Counted from the stretch's first letter, positions 26,680-35,174 are shown. The stretch is DNA of 64,000 nt from Paenibacillus sp. BK033 (GCF_004345425.1 NZ_SLVP01000001.1:682001-746000), one strand, 5' to 3'. The notes: generated by a model not told the origin, from the letters alone. A program made the numbers and translations.

Positions 26680-27578
26680 AGCTTCTTCCTTCCTTCCAGC
26701 CAGCGAATGATAAAGACGAATACAAAGGTCATAAGCATCAAGATTAATGCAAGCGACCACAGGGCGTTATTTTGAACGGAGCCCATCGCCGTATTGCCCA
26801 TGCTAAGCGTAATGGCGCTGGTCAGCGTTGAAGTCGATTCGAACAGGGAGTGCGGGATATGAGGCGCGTTGCCGATTACCATCTGAACGGCAAGGGCTTC
26901 GCCAAATGCTCTCGCAATGCCAAGCACGATACCTGTCATCTGCGCGGGAAGCGTAGTAGGCAGGACAATGCGATATATCGTTTGCCAACGGGTTGCGCCA
27001 AGCGCGTAGGAGCCTTCCTTCAGGCCCGCGGGCAGGGAAGCCAGCGCATCCGTTGCTATAGTCGTAATCGTAGGTAAAATCATAAAGGCGAGTACAAGCG
27101 CGCCTGCTGCGATCCCGACGCCTTGGCCAGGGAACAGGTTGCGGAATAATGGAACAATGACGCTTAAACCAACAAATCCGTATACAACGGAAGGAATGCC
27201 TGCAAGCAGTTCGATAACCGGCTGCATAAACGTACGGCCTAGCTTCGGAGAGAGCTCAATCATAAATACCGCTGCGCAGAACCCCAGCGGAGCGGCAATG
27301 ATTGCAGCAAGAATCGACGTGCTGAACGATCCGAAAATAAACGGCAATGCGCCAAATAACGGCGGCTCGCCATCCGGTTTCCATTTGAGTCCTGTTAACA
27401 AATCTTTTACGTTTACGCCGTTTACGATAAAGGTGCTAAGTCCTTTTGAAGCGACGAAGTAAACCATCGAAAAAATGGTGATGATAAGAAACAAGATGCA
27501 GATGAATGTATATACTTTGCCAACCCATTCCTCCGCAAGATGCGGCGTGGCTACTTCCCGATCATTAGACTTCTTCAT
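26676..27578 (-). CDS. pstC: Phosphate ABC transporter permease PstC
   Basis: 300 residues from the ATG at 27578, preceded by AAAGGGTGG; a GTG at 27587 lies within that ribosome site. PstC features are FGALPFIFGSFSTSILAAIIAAPLG and FGEALAVQMVIGNAPHIP. It pairs with PstA as the membrane channel. A hairpin lies between pstS and this gene, consistent with lower permease than binding-protein expression. Confidence 0.95.
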   Translation of the reverse strand: MKKSNDREVATPHLAEEWVGKVYTFICILFLIITIFSMVYFVASKGLSTFIVNGVNVKDLLTGLKWKPDGEPPLFGALPFIFGSFSTSILAAIIAAPLGFCAAVFMIELSPKLGRTFMQPVIELLAGIPSVVYGFVGLSVIVPLFRNLFPGQGVGIAAGALVLAFMILPTITTIATDALASLPAGLKEGSYALGATRWQTIYRIVLPTTLPAQMTGIVLGIARAFGEALAVQMVIGNAPHIPHSLFESTSTLTSAITLSMGNTAMGSVQNNALWSLALILMLMTFVFVFIIRWLEGRKKL

Positions 27579-27615
27579 CGTGACCACCCTTTACATAGTT
27601 AACATATAGGCATGC

Positions 27616-27647
27616 AGTCAAGAGACGAGCTGGCCCGCCTCTTGACT
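27616..27647 (-). other. Intercistronic hairpin between pstS and pstC
   Basis: AGTCAAGAG (27616-27624) pairs with CTCTTGACT (27639-27647). No T run follows on the minus strand. It may protect the pstS mRNA end or cause partial termination, as is common in pst operons. Confidence 0.55.
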
Positions 27648-27673
27648 TTGCCTTTTATATACTTAGAGATTGA

Positions 27674-28615
27674 TTATTTCGTTACGGCACCTTGAGCATC
27701 GCGTTTAACTTCCATTTTGCTAACCGGGATGTAGCCCATTTCCACTACGTCGCCTTGTTCGCCTTGAACATCTTCGGAAACCATGTAATCGAGGAAAGCT
27801 TTAGTCGCTGCATCAGGCTCGCCTTTTGTATACATGTGCTCGTAAGCCCATACCGGATAAGTGCCGTTAGCTACGTTATCTACAGTTGCTTCAACGCCTT
27901 CGTATTTAACAGCTGCGACCGAATCGTCCAGGTAGGACAGAGCCAGGTAACCGATAGCCCCCGGTGTTTCGCTTACAAGCTTCTTAACCGTACCGGAAGC
28001 ATCCTCTTGGATCGAACCTTGAAGGTCTTCCGTTTTAGTGCCAAGCGCGAACTTCTCGAAAGTAGCGCGAGTACCGGAGCTGGAAGGACGGTTAACGATT
28101 TGGATTTTCTCGTCTTTGCCGCCAACGTCTTTCCAGTTCGTTACTTTACCCGTGAAGATGTCAACCAGCTGTTGTTTTGTCAGGGTGTCAACGCCAACGT
28201 CTTTGTTCGTTACGGCAGCCATAGCGACTACGGCTACTTGATGGTCAACCAGCTCGGCTGCTTTGTCGGCATCGAGCTTCTCTTCAGCGAATACGTCGGA
28301 GTTGCCGATTTGGGCTTGGCCTTCCGATACTTGCGTCAGACCAGTACCGCTGCCGCCGCCTTGAACTTGAATCGATACGCCGGAGTTTTTCTCCATGAAC
28401 TCTTTGGATACTTGGTCAACCAGCGGTTGGAGAGCAGTAGAGCCTGCTGCCAGAATCGAACCGGACAGATCAGCGGAAGCCGTGTTATTTGTTGTTGCAT
28501 TGTTTGTAGCGGCAGCGTTACCATTGCTTGCACCGTTGTTCGTATTGTTATTGCCGCAAGCTGCGAGCGATAACGACAATGTCAGTGCCATCGTGACGAT
28601 CAGAGATTTTTTCAT
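27674..28615 (-). CDS. pstS: Phosphate-binding lipoprotein PstS
   Basis: 313 residues from the ATG at 28615, which has GGAAGGGGA upstream; the longer frame to 28705 runs into the Pho box and is rejected. Lipobox SLAAC (Cys20) is followed by an Asn/Thr-rich linker. Phosphate-contacting motifs are AAGSTALQPL, GGGSGTGLTQVSEG and VNRPSSSGTRATFEKFAL. First gene of the operon; the promoter region carries PhoP-type repeats. Confidence 0.96.
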   Translation of the reverse strand: MKKSLIVTMALTLSLSLAACGNNNTNNGASNGNAAATNNATTNNTASADLSGSILAAGSTALQPLVDQVSKEFMEKNSGVSIQVQGGGSGTGLTQVSEGQAQIGNSDVFAEEKLDADKAAELVDHQVAVVAMAAVTNKDVGVDTLTKQQLVDIFTGKVTNWKDVGGKDEKIQIVNRPSSSGTRATFEKFALGTKTEDLQGSIQEDASGTVKKLVSETPGAIGYLALSYLDDSVAAVKYEGVEATVDNVANGTYPVWAYEHMYTKGEPDAATKAFLDYMVSEDVQGEQGDVVEMGYIPVSKMEVKRDAQGAVTK

Positions 28616-28682
28616 TTTAGTAGGTTCCCCTTCCAAACTTTTGTTTTTTGTTTTGCTTACATGAGTTATTGTAGTTGGGCTA

Positions 28683-28740
28683 CGTAAACGCAAAACGTTA
28701 TTCATGTTAACGCAATGTAAATTTTTTTGAGAGTTGTTAA
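28683..28740 (-). promoter_or_regulatory. PhoP (Pho box) site upstream of pstS
   Basis: On the minus strand TTTACA (28716-28721) and TTAACA (28705-28710) are direct repeats with an 11-bp period. A further TTAACA lies at 28735-28740 and TTTACG at 28683-28688, two periods away from the second repeat. This matches the TTAACA-like repeats bound by Bacillus PhoP and implies induction by phosphate starvation. Confidence 0.75.
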
Positions 28741-28809
28741 GGTTGTCCGCATGATTGTAATCCTCTATAGTAAGGGTGACATTTTCCTTACGAAATGAGG
28801 ATGAAATAG

Positions 28810-30090
28810 ATGAAGGAAGCTGGACTTAAGCTTATACTCGATCAGGTGGAAAGCAGGCAGGATGAGTTAGTCGCCTTGCTCTCTGAGCTGGTCGCTTTCC
28901 CGACGGTAAGTCCGCCGGCGCGCAATACGATGCAAGCGCAGATCTTTATGAAGGAACAGCTGGATCGTCTTGGCTTCGAGACGGAACTGTGGGAGGTTTA
29001 TCCGGGAGATCCGAACGTAACGGCCGTCAAACGGGGAACGGAGAGCGGCTCATACAAAAGTCTGCTTCTGAACGGGCATATGGACGTGGCGGAAGTAGGC
29101 GACAGCAAGGAATGGTCCGTCCAGCCGTTTCAATTAACGCTTAACGACGGACGTGTATACGGCCGCGGGACAGCGGATATGAAAGGCGGCCTTGCCGCTT
29201 TGCTGTTTGCCATCAAGCTGCTGGCGGAAGCAGGGATCGAGCTGAAGGGGGATTTGTTTTTCCAATCGGTTATCGGGGAGGAGGCCGGCGAGGCTGGCAC
29301 AAGAGCCTGCATGGAGCGTGGCTGCGAGGCGGATTTCGCCATTGTGGCGGATACAAGCCATCTCGCGGTTCAAGGGCAAGGCGGAGTGATTACCGGCTGG
29401 GTTACGGTGCAAAGCCCGGTTACCCATCACGATGCGATGCGCTCCCGGATGATTCACGCTGGAGGCGGGCTGCATGGGGCCAGCGCGATCGAGAAGATGG
29501 CAAAGCTTATTGCCGGCTTGCAGGAGCTTGAGAGGCATTGGGCAGTAACGAAGTCCTATCCGGGCTTCCCGCCGGGCTCCAATACGATCAATCCGGCCGT
29601 TATCGAAGGGGGACGCCACGCCGCGTTTGTTGCGGACCGCTGCTCGCTTTGGATTACGGTTCATTTTTATCCGGATGAGGATTATGAATCGGTAGCCGCG
29701 GAAATTGAAGAGCATCTAATGCGCGTGGCGCAAGGCGATCCATGGCTGCGGCATCATCCGCCAACGTTCCGGTGGGGCGGCAGATCGATGATCGAGGAGC
29801 GGGGAGAAATTTTTCCTTCATTAGAGATTGATCCGCATAACGATGGAGTGAAGACGTTGCTGACGAATCACCGCGCTGTGCTGAACCGCGCAGCCGAGGT
29901 CGGAATGACTCCAACGGTTACGGATGCAGGCTGGATCGGGCGTGCAGGAATCCCGACGGTTATTTACGGGCCGGGTGAATTAAGCAAAGCGCATGCCGTA
30001 GACGAAAGCCTTGATCTTAGTGAGCTGATCGAATATGCGAAGGTGATGGCCGCCTTTACCGCAGACTGGTGCAACCGGGAAAAAGCCTGA
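28810..30090 (+). CDS. M20-family metallo-deacylase (ArgE/DapE/YlmB type)
   Basis: 426 residues, cytoplasmic two-zinc hydrolase of N-acyl amines. Metal ligands are in NGHMDV, GRGTADMKGG and the GEEAGEAG catalytic Glu pair; the dimerisation domain begins around VTHHDAMRSRMIHAGGGLHG. A C-terminal HAVDES motif supplies the last His. Length and general sequence are close to Bacillus YlmB, the formylaminopyrimidine deformylase of thiamine salvage, but acetylornithine deacetylase or succinyl-diaminopimelate desuccinylase cannot be excluded. It is monocistronic and starts 70 bp from the Pho box of the divergent pstS. Confidence 0.8.
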   Translation: MKEAGLKLILDQVESRQDELVALLSELVAFPTVSPPARNTMQAQIFMKEQLDRLGFETELWEVYPGDPNVTAVKRGTESGSYKSLLLNGHMDVAEVGDSKEWSVQPFQLTLNDGRVYGRGTADMKGGLAALLFAIKLLAEAGIELKGDLFFQSVIGEEAGEAGTRACMERGCEADFAIVADTSHLAVQGQGGVITGWVTVQSPVTHHDAMRSRMIHAGGGLHGASAIEKMAKLIAGLQELERHWAVTKSYPGFPPGSNTINPAVIEGGRHAAFVADRCSLWITVHFYPDEDYESVAAEIEEHLMRVAQGDPWLRHHPPTFRWGGRSMIEERGEIFPSLEIDPHNDGVKTLLTNHRAVLNRAAEVGMTPTVTDAGWIGRAGIPTVIYGPGELSKAHAVDESLDLSELIEYAKVMAAFTADWCNREKA

Positions 30091-30151
30091 AAGATGAAAA
30101 CGAAGATTCGTATCGGCAGAACAACTGTCTTACAAGCCATGGGAGAAAGGA

Positions 30152-30496
30152 ATGTCGCTGGCCCAGCTTGTTCTGCATATTACGGGCGCGATGGATATGT
30201 TTGCGAAAACGGTTCAAAACGGCGTATACACGCCAGGGGCTAAGCCCGCTGCGCCTTCAACAATCGAGGAATTGAAGTCTGTCGTGGCTGCGGCAACGGA
30301 ACAAACGGAAGCCGTTCTTCGTTCCCTCACGCCGGAACAGCTTGAAGCGCCAATCGATTTCTTCGGCAACTCGCTTTCGGGCCACGCTCTGCTGCAAAAT
30401 GCCAAAGACCACGAAATTCATCACAAAGGACAGCTATTTGTCTATTTGCGGCTGGTTGGCATCGAGCAGCTGCCGTCTTACGTAAGCAAGGGCTAA
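30152..30496 (+). CDS. DinB-family protein lacking its N-terminal helix
   Basis: 114 residues from the ATG at 30152; full DinB proteins are about 150-165. The metal-binding triad of DinB is kept: His in LVLHITGAMD, and both His of DHEIHHKGQ. In the same frame, bases 30098-30151 encode KRRFVSAEQLSYKPWEKG, which looks like the conserved DinB segment before the first ligand, but there is no start codon there and a TGA at 30095. GGGAG lies 6 bp before 30152, so a shortened protein can still be made. It is likely a gene decayed by deletion at its 5' end. Confidence 0.6.
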   Translation: MSLAQLVLHITGAMDMFAKTVQNGVYTPGAKPAAPSTIEELKSVVAAATEQTEAVLRSLTPEQLEAPIDFFGNSLSGHALLQNAKDHEIHHKGQLFVYLRLVGIEQLPSYVSKG

Positions 30497-30566
30497 GGCG
30501 CTGTAAAAGTATAGCACTGGACGGTGCAAAGCGCCGGATGGTATGATGCTTGAGGGTGATTACTAT

Positions 30567-31184
30567 ATGAATAATGATTTGACGAATGCGAATAATAACG
30601 AAAATAACGATAATACCGAAGTCTGGGATGCGCTGATGAAGACGATTTTCCAGAAGGGACTCGCGACGCTGAGACCGTTTTTTCCGCATGTGGAAGGTCT
30701 ATTAGTGAACGATGAGAAATTTGGGCAAATCTTTATCTACCGCGTGACCAATGATTTCAAGAAATCTTATGACTGCGGTTTCTTCCTGCGCGAGTTGGCT
30801 GAACAGTTCCAGGATGGCGGCCGAGAAGCCGGCGAATGGATGGCGTCCTTCTTCTACGAGCTGATGAAGACGAACAAAGGCGGCAAAGAGCTGCCTGCTC
30901 CTCCCGACAGCGAACAGAAAGAGGAACAATTCATCGATGATGTGTTGTTCCCGCATTGCCTTAGCGCGGTCAGCGAGGAGTTTGCGCCGCTTGCGATTAC
31001 GGGCAACAGAGGGCTTGACGAGAACCTTACGCCTGTTCTTGAGCTTGGCTTCAAGGATGTTCCGGAAGAAAAATGCGTTTTCCCGATTCATTATCTGTAC
31101 AAAATGATGCAGCTCAACCGCGATCCTTCGGATACGATTCTCGTCCAATTGGCCAAGCTTCGTCAGAAGTATGGCGTAGAGTGA
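30567..31184 (+). CDS. Unrecognised cytoplasmic protein, paralogue A
   Basis: 205 residues from the ATG at 30567 (GAGGGTGA upstream; earlier in-frame ATG 30543 lacks a site). No signal peptide or membrane segment. The Asn-rich N-terminus is followed by a block shared with the next gene: CGFFLRELAEQFQDGG, EWMASFFYELMKT, GGKELPAPP, PHCLSAVSEEF and LNRDPSD. Predicted mostly helical. I recognise no family or active-site motif. The conserved Cys-Gly-Phe-Phe and Pro-His-Cys motifs are notable. A terminator-less gap of 109 bp separates it from its paralogue, with repeated leader sequence. Confidence 0.7.
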   Translation: MNNDLTNANNNENNDNTEVWDALMKTIFQKGLATLRPFFPHVEGLLVNDEKFGQIFIYRVTNDFKKSYDCGFFLRELAEQFQDGGREAGEWMASFFYELMKTNKGGKELPAPPDSEQKEEQFIDDVLFPHCLSAVSEEFAPLAITGNRGLDENLTPVLELGFKDVPEEKCVFPIHYLYKMMQLNRDPSDTILVQLAKLRQKYGVE

Positions 31185-31293
31185 AGTGGATTGATGAACG
31201 ATTGATGAACCGTCTCCTGCGAGGGGCGGTTTTTCTTTTGGACTAGACTGATGATTTGTTGGAATGATATGATGATTACGGGTGAAGCGAATA

Positions 31294-31920
31294 ATGAATA
31301 ATGAGACGACAAACGAAGAGATCCAAGGCAATTCAGAGGAAGAAGCGAAGCAATTCGCTGAGCTTGTCAAGGCGGTCCAACATAACGGCTTTGTCGCTTT
31401 GAGACAGCATTTCGAAGATGTTCAAGGGCAAGTATTGAACCAGGAGCTTTACGGTCCCGTGTTTGTTTACAAAGTGAAGGATGAATCCGGCAGCGATTAC
31501 GTTTGCGGCTTTTTCCTTCGTGAGTTAATCGCGAATTTCCAAGCGGGCAACGAAGAGGCGACAGAATGGATGGCTTCGTTCTTCTACGAATTGATGAAGA
31601 CCGAAGGGGGAAAGCCGCTTCCGCAGCCTCCTGCAAGCGAAGATGATGCCAAGGCTTTAATCGATAAAGTTCTCATCCCGCATTGCATCAAGTCTGTTGA
31701 AGACGAATTCCCCGAGGAGAAGGTACATGCTGGCCTTGCCTGGAACGAAGAGCTGAAAGGACCTGTATTCGAAACGGGTTTCCCGGCGATTTCCGACGGC
31801 AATAATGTTTGCGCTTTCTCCCTGCATCTCTTGTATACGCATCTTTTGATTAACCGCGATCCTGCGGAATTGCTGCTCCGGGGATTGTACAAGATCCGCG
31901 AAGAGCATGGCATGGATTAG
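31294..31920 (+). CDS. Unrecognised cytoplasmic protein, paralogue B
   Basis: 208 residues from the ATG at 31294. This start mirrors paralogue A: both genes read GGGTGA, a short spacer, then ATGAATAATGA. A GTG at 31282 is less likely. Shared blocks are CGFFLRELIANFQAGN, EWMASFFYELMKT, GGKPLPQPP, PHCIKSVEDEF and INRDPAE. N-terminal part is acidic (NEEIQGNSEEEAKQF). Tandem duplication is evident; divergence is about half of positions, so the pair is old. Function unknown. A terminator follows. Confidence 0.7.
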   Translation: MNNETTNEEIQGNSEEEAKQFAELVKAVQHNGFVALRQHFEDVQGQVLNQELYGPVFVYKVKDESGSDYVCGFFLRELIANFQAGNEEATEWMASFFYELMKTEGGKPLPQPPASEDDAKALIDKVLIPHCIKSVEDEFPEEKVHAGLAWNEELKGPVFETGFPAISDGNNVCAFSLHLLYTHLLINRDPAELLLRGLYKIREEHGMD

Positions 31921-31923
31921 AAG

Positions 31924-31953
31924 AAACAGCTCCTTGACAGGGGCTGTTTTTTT
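31924..31953 (+). terminator. Rho-independent terminator after paralogue B
   Basis: AAACAGCTCC pairs with GGGGCTGTTT, then T7. Confidence 0.8.
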
Positions 31954-31971
31954 GTTGCCGCATCTTTTGTG

Positions 31972-31998
31972 ATATACTGTTTATTAAGTACACAATTA
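31972..31998 (+). promoter_or_regulatory. TetR-gene promoter sharing a 12-bp element with the exporter promoter
   Basis: ATATACTGTTTA (31972-31983) contains the -10 box TATACT. The same 12 bases occur in the promoter of the convergent DrrAB operon (complement of 34584-34595), in the same orientation relative to transcription. GTACACA follows downstream, half of the palindrome seen at the other promoter. Confidence 0.5.
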
Positions 31999-32026
31999 TG
32001 GCGAGACCGGTATGGAGGATAATGGG

Positions 32027-32800
32027 ATGGAGCATGGTGATGAGGAAGACGTACTAAAATCCTTGCCGCGGGGAGTTGCATTGGCATGGGGGCTGGTGAA
32101 GGAATCGCAGAGGGGACCGAAGCGCGAGCTTTCTATCGACCAAATTGTTGCGGCTGCAGTAGAGCTGGCGGATAAGGAAGGACTTCAGGCTGTCTCGATG
32201 AGCCGGGTTGCTTCATCTTTGGGTTTTACGGCGATGTCGCTTTACCGCTATGTGCAAAGCAAAGACGATTTACTGCTGCTTATGCAGGAGTCGGTCTGCA
32301 AGCTTCCGGATAGGCCGGAGGAAGAAGAGGCGGATTGGCGCGAGGGTATGCGGCAGTATGTGCGGGATTGCATTCACGTATTTCTGAAGCATCCCTGGTA
32401 TGCGGATATTCCGGTATCGGGCGTGCCTCTAACTCCTAATAATCTTCTGTTCGTGGATCTGGCCTTGCGGCCGATGCGGAAGCTTCCGCTTAATGACTTT
32501 GAGAAAATGTCTACCGTTCTGCTGCTCAGCAATTACGCGCGTTCCACCGGTCAAATTCAAAGGGACATGGTTCGAGCGATTGAAGGTGGGGCAAGTCCAG
32601 GCTCCTTCAGCGGACTCGATTATACGAAGGCGCTTAAGATTCTCGTGAAGGAGGAGCATTATCCGGATCTGCAGCCGCTTATTGCATCAGGCGTATACAC
32701 GGAGGAGAATCCGGCGGATAATCCAATCGGCAATGATTTCGATTTCGGCCTGGAGCGGATTCTGGATGGAATTGAGCATTATCTCGCTTCCAAAGGTTAG
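32027..32800 (+). CDS. TetR-family repressor
   Basis: 257 residues from ATG 32027 with GGAGG 8 bp upstream; ATG 32012 overlaps that site. The DNA-binding domain is SIDQIVAAAVELADKEGLQAVSM followed by SRVASSLGFTAMSLYRYVQSKDDLL, then a TetR-class C-terminal ligand domain. It is convergent with a DrrAB-type exporter operon whose promoter carries the same 12-bp element as its own, so it probably represses both and is relieved by a compound the exporter removes. Confidence 0.85.
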   Translation: MEHGDEEDVLKSLPRGVALAWGLVKESQRGPKRELSIDQIVAAAVELADKEGLQAVSMSRVASSLGFTAMSLYRYVQSKDDLLLLMQESVCKLPDRPEEEEADWREGMRQYVRDCIHVFLKHPWYADIPVSGVPLTPNNLLFVDLALRPMRKLPLNDFEKMSTVLLLSNYARSTGQIQRDMVRAIEGGASPGSFSGLDYTKALKILVKEEHYPDLQPLIASGVYTEENPADNPIGNDFDFGLERILDGIEHYLASKG

Positions 32801-32805
32801 ATGAG

Positions 32806-32851
32806 AAAAAAGCCAGCCGTTTGATGAAAATCATCAGATGGCTGGCTTTTT
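32806..32851. terminator. Bidirectional terminator between TetR and exporter genes
   Basis: AGCCAGCCGTTTGATG (32811-32826) pairs with CATCAGATGGCTGGCT (32832-32847), with A5 before and T5 after. Confidence 0.85.
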
Positions 32852-32868
32852 CTATGAGCGGAATCCTG

Positions 32869-33657
32869 TTAACGGCGTCCCGCCTTTTTGCGGAAGGAGG
32901 AGATGCTCCAGACGAACGCAAGCGTCAAGATCAGCAGGCACCAGCCGATCGCCCACCATGCGCTGCTGCCGAGCGGCGTGCCCGTCAGCAATCCCCGGAT
33001 TGTCTCGATGACCGGCGTAATCGGCTGATGATTGGCTACGCCTTGCAGCCACGAAGGCATGGTGTCCGTTGGCACAAAGGCGCTGGACAGATAAGGGAGG
33101 AACAGAAGAGCAAAGCCGTATCCGCTTGCTGCCGCCGGACTTCCCGCTACCAGGCCGATTGCTGCGAATAACCAGGTGAAGGTCAATATGAATAGGGTAA
33201 TGACGGCGAGCGCAAGCACCCACTCGATAAAGCCGGCGTTTGGACGGAAACCGACAAGCATGGCTACGCCAAATACGACGCCGGTTGCGAACAAATTACG
33301 GGCGAGACTGGCTGCGACATGACCGGTCACAACGCTGAGGCTTTTAATCGGCATCGTCCGGAACCGGTCGATAATGCCGTTGGTCATATCGTTGGATACG
33401 TCAACGGCTGTGCTCGAAGAGCCAAACCCCGCGCATAGCAGAATAATGCCGGGTACCACGTAATTGACGTAATCTCCGGTGGAATCTATTGCTCCTCCAA
33501 AGACGTAAGTAAAAAGAAGCATCAGCATCACAGGCAGCATAATCGCCATAATGAGAGCCTCCGTATTGCGCAGGCTGTGACGGAGACTGCGGCCAATGAA
33601 GACAAGGTTGGTTGTCAGCACGGATGCCGGTTTTACAGGTTTGGTTGAAGCGATCAT
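32869..33657 (-). CDS. DrrB-type ABC-2 exporter permease (second system)
   Basis: 262 residues, about six membrane segments. Family sequences are ALIMAIMLPVMLMLLFTYVFGGAI, NGIIDRFRTMPIKSLS and LLFLPYLSSAFVPTDTMP. It overlaps the end of the ATPase gene by 4 bp. It is a distant relative of the permease at 7589-8392, so the window holds two separate exporters of this class under different regulators. Confidence 0.88.
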   Translation of the reverse strand: MIASTKPVKPASVLTTNLVFIGRSLRHSLRNTEALIMAIMLPVMLMLLFTYVFGGAIDSTGDYVNYVVPGIILLCAGFGSSSTAVDVSNDMTNGIIDRFRTMPIKSLSVVTGHVAASLARNLFATGVVFGVAMLVGFRPNAGFIEWVLALAVITLFILTFTWLFAAIGLVAGSPAAASGYGFALLFLPYLSSAFVPTDTMPSWLQGVANHQPITPVIETIRGLLTGTPLGSSAWWAIGWCLLILTLAFVWSISSFRKKAGRR

Positions 33658-34541
33658 ACGCGTTGCACCTCTTTCCTGTTTGTTGTTAAAGCGACAAATA
33701 CGTCATCCAAGCTAGGTCTTCGGATTTGGACCCGCGTCCCGGGCGGAACCGAATGAACAAGCTCATTCAGCGTACGGCTTATATCCTGAATGCTGCCGGT
33801 TGTCGGTACTGTATGAATGACTTCATCATGGCCGTTTAATAATTCAATGACTTCTCCTCCGACTCGTGCTTTTAATTGCTCGGCACTGCCGGTCGCCACG
33901 ATCCGGCCGCCGTTAATGACGGCAATCTGATCGGCCAGCTGATCGGCCTCCTCCAAATATTGCGTAGTCAGAAAGATGGTCCTGCCTTGACTCGCCAGTT
34001 CGCCGATGATATCCCACAATGCCCGGCGGCTGACGGTATCGAGGCCGGTTGTAGGTTCGTCCAGAAAGATAACGGGGCGGTCTACCACAAGGCTGATAGC
34101 AAGATCGAGTCTTCGGCGCATGCCTCCCGAATAGGTTTTTACCCGTTTCTTTGCGGCGTCAACAAGATCAAATGCCTTTAGCAGCTCCTCCGTACGCGTA
34201 CGGGAATGTGCCGAACTAAGCCCTGAAAGCCTGCCGATCATGCGTAAGTTTTCCTCGGCGGACAAGACCTCGTCCACAGCGGCGAACTGGCCCGTGAGGC
34301 TGATCTGTTGCTTGACGAGCTCCTGCTCGGTCTGGGCATTAAAGCCTCCTACGAATACCTTTCCGCCATCGGGTGCAATTAAGGTAGACAAAATATGAAT
34401 CAGGGTTGTTTTGCCTGCTCCGTTAGGACCCAGCAGGGCAAAGACGGAACCGGCCGGTACGGATAGATCAAGTCCGCTTAGCACGGTTTGCTTGCCGAAG
34501 CTTTTACGGAGACCCGATACTTCAATCGCTATTGATTTCAC
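33654..34541 (-). CDS. DrrA-type ABC exporter ATPase (second system)
   Basis: 295 residues from a GTG at 34541 with GAGG 8 bp upstream; the frame stays open to a TTG at 34565 that falls within the operator, so it is not used. Walker A ALLGPNGAGKTT, signature TYSGGMRRRLDLA, Walker B VIFLDEPTTGLD, then LTTQYLEEADQLAD. A 90-residue C-terminal extension is typical of DrrA. It forms an operon with the permease gene downstream. Confidence 0.88.
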   Translation of the reverse strand: MKSIAIEVSGLRKSFGKQTVLSGLDLSVPAGSVFALLGPNGAGKTTLIHILSTLIAPDGGKVFVGGFNAQTEQELVKQQISLTGQFAAVDEVLSAEENLRMIGRLSGLSSAHSRTRTEELLKAFDLVDAAKKRVKTYSGGMRRRLDLAISLVVDRPVIFLDEPTTGLDTVSRRALWDIIGELASQGRTIFLTTQYLEEADQLADQIAVINGGRIVATGSAEQLKARVGGEVIELLNGHDEVIHTVPTTGSIQDISRTLNELVHSVPPGTRVQIRRPSLDDVFVALTTNRKEVQRV

Positions 34542-34557
34542 AAAGCGCCTCGTTTCT

Positions 34558-34595
34558 GTGTACAATGTACACTGATTATTATGTAAACAGTATAT
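34558..34595 (-). promoter_or_regulatory. Promoter and palindromic operator of the second DrrAB operon
   Basis: A perfect palindrome GTGTAC-AAT-GTACAC (34558-34572) lies 16 bp before the GTG start. Upstream, the minus strand reads ATATACTGTTTA with -10 box TATACT and TTGCAT 18 bp further upstream as a possible -35 box. The 12-bp element is shared with the TetR gene promoter. Confidence 0.55.
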
Positions 34596-34653
34596 GATAT
34601 AAACATTAAAAGATGCAATGGTTTTTATAAAAAGGACAAGGATAAATTTTGCT

Positions 34654-34679
34654 GTTTCAAAGAACCGGCAAACGTGTAA
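34654..34679 (+). promoter_or_regulatory. Candidate SigB promoter of ytxH
   Basis: GTTTCA (34654-34659), 14 bp, GTGTAA (34674-34679), similar to SigB boxes GTTTAA and GGGTAT. It has the same -35 hexamer and spacer as the better match upstream of the sigB operon. Confidence 0.45.
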
Positions 34680-34741
34680 TAGATAATACGAGATCGAAAA
34701 TACGGTTTCGAATACGAGAACGGAATAAAGGAGAGATAACT

Positions 34742-35065
34742 ATGCCAAAGGAAAACACAGGTAGCGGTCTGCTGGTAGGTACAATTGTCGGGACAGCGGT
34801 AGGTGCTGTCGGGGCGCTTCTGCTTGCGCCGAAAACGGGTGTGCAGCTGAGGGAGGATATCTCGAATAAGTTCCAGGCACTCAGCCAGCGTACTCAGGAA
34901 CTTGCTTCTACGGCGAAGGACAAAACAAAGGATGTTCTGTCCAGCGTTAGGGAAGAGGCGTCGGATTTGACGGATAGGGCGAAGAAATCCAACGAGCATG
35001 TCATGGATGCCTTCAGCGCCGCCAAAGACGATGTGAAAGACAAGGTGAGATCCACTACGAATTAA
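34742..35065 (+). CDS. YtxH-family general stress protein
   Basis: 107 residues from the ATG at 34742, preceded by AAAGGAGAG. The Gly-rich hydrophobic segment GSGLLVGTIVGTAVGAVGALLLAPKTG near the N-terminus defines the YtxH family, followed by a long charged helix. Family members are membrane-associated and SigB-controlled in Bacillus; the location beside sigB and the promoter above agree. Exact role unknown. Confidence 0.82.
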   Translation: MPKENTGSGLLVGTIVGTAVGAVGALLLAPKTGVQLREDISNKFQALSQRTQELASTAKDKTKDVLSSVREEASDLTDRAKKSNEHVMDAFSAAKDDVKDKVRSTTN

Positions 35066-35080
35066 GAAGAGGATCGAAGG

Positions 35081-35114
35081 AAGAGGCTGTCCACCGGACA
35101 GCCTCTTTCTTTTG
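35081..35114 (+). terminator. Rho-independent terminator after ytxH
   Basis: AAGAGGCTGTCC (35081-35092) pairs with GGACAGCCTCTT (35096-35107), then TCTTTT. Confidence 0.85.
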
Positions 35115-35128
35115 CGCTTATTGGGCAG

Positions 35129-35170
35129 GCAAAAAGATACCGCCTGTCCTCCCAAGGGAAGACAGACGGT
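35129..35170 (-). terminator. Terminator after sigB
   Basis: On the minus strand ACCGTCTGTCTTCCC pairs with GGGAGGACAGGCGGT and is followed by ATCTTTTT. Confidence 0.7.
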
Positions 35171-35174
35171 TCGT

